NCBI GenBank assembly: GCA_003533975.1
Contig: DQCL01000295.1
Location: 1-6,669, forward strand
Reading direction: 5' to 3'
Length of the DNA: 6,669 nucleotides
Origin: Octadecabacter sp.
GTDB taxonomy: Bacteria > Pseudomonadota > Alphaproteobacteria > Rhodobacterales > Rhodobacteraceae
Both the position numbers and the translations under genes were made by a program. Numbering within the stretch: position 1 is the stretch's first letter; the number at the start of each line of letters is the position of its first letter. This document shows positions 5,418 through 6,669 of the stretch, piece by piece. The notes under the pieces are model-generated. The model had not been told where the DNA came from, ran no database searches, and saw only the letters and a list, made by a program, of their open reading frames with translations.

Positions 5418-6082
5418 TGCGCATTTTGGTGGTAGAAGACGAAGCGCGTATCGCGGGCCTCATTGCAGATGTGCTGGAAAGTGAAGGCTACATTGCCGAA
5501 ATTTCTTCGGATGGCGAAGATGGTTGGGAAAAGGGGGGCACAGAAACCTATTCCGCCGCGATTCTAGATATCGGGCTGCCGCGCATGGATGGGATAAGTG
5601 TACTGCGTAATTGGCGCAAAGAGGGGGTGAATTTCCCCGTTATGTTGCTCAGCGCGAAAAGCAGCTGGACCGAACGCGTCGAAGGGATTGATGCGGGCGC
5701 TGACGATTACATGGTCAAACCCTTCCAGATGGAAGAACTGCTCGCGCGGTTGAGGGCGTTGCTGCGCCGTAACTCAGACCAAAAGACGACGGCGCTCAGC
5801 GTGGGTGATCTGCAACTCGACCTTTTGCAAATGCGGATTACGATGGCAGGACGGCGGATTAAGGTAACGCCGCTTGAATTCCGGCTGCTCAGTTACTTGC
5901 TTCACCATAAAGGCCAAGTCGTTGCCCAAAGCGTGTTGGCTGAAAACATCTACTTTCGCGACCAAGAACCAGACAGCAACGCTATCGAGGTCCTTGTGGG
6001 TCGGTTGCGCCGAAAATTAGGGGCCGACCTGATCAAAACCAAACGAGGTTTCGGCTACGTCATTCCAGAGGTTCAGGTTTGA
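5417..6082 (+). CDS. OmpR/PhoB-family response regulator
   Basis: The 221-aa protein has a receiver domain at 1-117. Its acidic pocket is E7/D8, the phospho-acceptor is D51 (AAILDIGLPRMDG), the switch residue is S79 (MLLSAK), and the conserved lysine is K101 (YMVKPF). A winged-helix DNA-binding domain spans about 126-218, with TPLEFRLLSYLL, the recognition-helix region NAIEVLVGRLRRKLG, and the wing IKTKRGFGYV. All key residues are present, so it should be active. Its style is that of the PhoP/FeuP/QseB group. The ATG at 5417 overlaps the previous stop and has GAGGGG at 5405-5410. The partner kinase follows with a TTGA overlap. It may bind the TGACA repeats upstream of the operon. Confidence 0.95.
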   Translation: MRILVVEDEARIAGLIADVLESEGYIAEISSDGEDGWEKGGTETYSAAILDIGLPRMDGISVLRNWRKEGVNFPVMLLSAKSSWTERVEGIDAGADDYMVKPFQMEELLARLRALLRRNSDQKTTALSVGDLQLDLLQMRITMAGRRIKVTPLEFRLLSYLLHHKGQVVAQSVLAENIYFRDQEPDSNAIEVLVGRLRRKLGADLIKTKRGFGYVIPEVQV

Positions 6083-6669
6083 AATCTTCTCTCAGTTTCC
6101 GCCTGCTTATTGCTGCAAGTGTGACGACGCTGATTGCCCTTGTCGCGACCGCCCTCGTTTTGACCAACCTTTTCCGGATCTATTTTGAGGACCGTGTCCA
6201 TAGCGAGCTGGACAGTTGGGTCGTTACACTGACCAGCCAGACTAAAGTTGATATCGACGGCGCACTGGTGGTTGCAGAGCTTGGCGATCCCCGGTTTGCC
6301 CAACCGTTGAGCGGCTATTACTGGCAGGTCATCCCGGAAAACGCGGAGCCCGTGCTGTCTGCGTCATTCTGGGCGCAACCGCTTGAGGTTGGTGTGCCCG
6401 CCGAACCCGGCGTTATTACCTATTCCACTGTCACCGGTTCGGACGGCGGATCTTACCTTACGGGAAGCTGGCGGATCACGTTAGGCCAAGAGGGTGGAGA
6501 GCAAGAAATACGCATCACCGTAGCGGTCGATCGAGCCAGTGTTGATACGCCAATCTCAAATTTCACCCAGAACGTGACGATTGCGATGATTGTTTTGGGC
6601 GTCTTCTTGGTTCTCGCCTCATGGTTCACGGTCCGCATCGGCTTGGGGCCGTTAAAAACCATCAAGTCT
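6079..6669 (+). CDS. sensor histidine kinase, N-terminal part, cut by window end
   Basis: The frame is open from a TTG at 6079 to the window end (197 codons seen). The TTG overlaps the regulator's stop as TTGA, and AGAGG at 6067-6071 is a fitting ribosome-binding site; no ATG is available nearby. The product starts MKSSLSFRLLIAASV. The first membrane helix is at about 8-31, a periplasmic sensor region of some 130 residues follows (about 32-165), and the second helix is at about 166-186. The last residues, RIGLGPLKTIKS, are the start of a HAMP linker with its conserved proline (P191). The histidine and ATPase domains lie beyond the window. The pairing with the regulator at 5417 and the topology make the call safe. 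The sensor region shows no motif I can name, so the signal is unknown; the co-encoded periplasmic PepSY protein is a candidate partner. Confidence 0.9.
   Translation, partial: MKSSLSFRLLIAASVTTLIALVATALVLTNLFRIYFEDRVHSELDSWVVTLTSQTKVDIDGALVVAELGDPRFAQPLSGYYWQVIPENAEPVLSASFWAQPLEVGVPAEPGVITYSTVTGSDGGSYLTGSWRITLGQEGGEQEIRITVAVDRASVDTPISNFTQNVTIAMIVLGVFLVLASWFTVRIGLGPLKTIKS

Overview
The window looks like chromosomal DNA of an alphaproteobacterium, most likely of the Rhodobacterales/Roseobacter group. This rests on the gene families, the moderately high GC3 of the clear genes, the use of TTG starts with tight overlaps, and the FeuP/PhoP-type regulator. It is an impression from sequence style, not a database result.

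Layout. (a) 3-725 (+): the end of a DMT/EamA-family membrane transporter, cut by the window edge. It converges on 736-1062 (-), a TfoX C-terminal-domain protein. (b) 1063-1601: no convincing intact gene; a minus-strand stretch at 1133-1415 looks like a decayed or frameshifted small gene, and a short palindrome sits before the next gene. (c) 1602-2795 (+): a membrane-anchored protein with two tandem OmpA-like domains, closed by a textbook rho-independent terminator at 2813-2848. (d) 2851-3060: no supported gene. (e) 3068-3155: repeated TGACA elements, the last forming the -35 of a good promoter. (f) 3245 to the window end: one apparent operon of five genes. They are a 101-aa twin-arginine-leader protein with a serine hexapeptide repeat, a 420-aa HPr-kinase-like domain fused to a PqqD-like domain, a 176-aa protein with a related leader, a Ser/Pro/Thr/Ala-rich linker and a PepSY-like domain, an OmpR/PhoB-type response regulator, and the start of a sensor histidine kinase (6079 onward) that runs off the window.

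The operon is the point of interest. PqqD-like domains are the RiPP recognition elements that bind leader peptides, and HPr-kinase homologues phosphorylate serine; relatives are known to phosphorylate lasso-peptide precursors. Here the two activities are fused and lie between two exported proteins whose leaders align without gaps (21 of 39 positions identical) and which both continue into a Ser-rich stretch. My inference is a leader-guided serine-modification system acting in the cytoplasm before Tat export, controlled by, or feeding, the downstream two-component system through the PepSY protein. The kinase-substrate link, the modification and the regulation are untested. The tandem TGACA boxes over the promoter are candidate autoregulatory sites for the encoded regulator.
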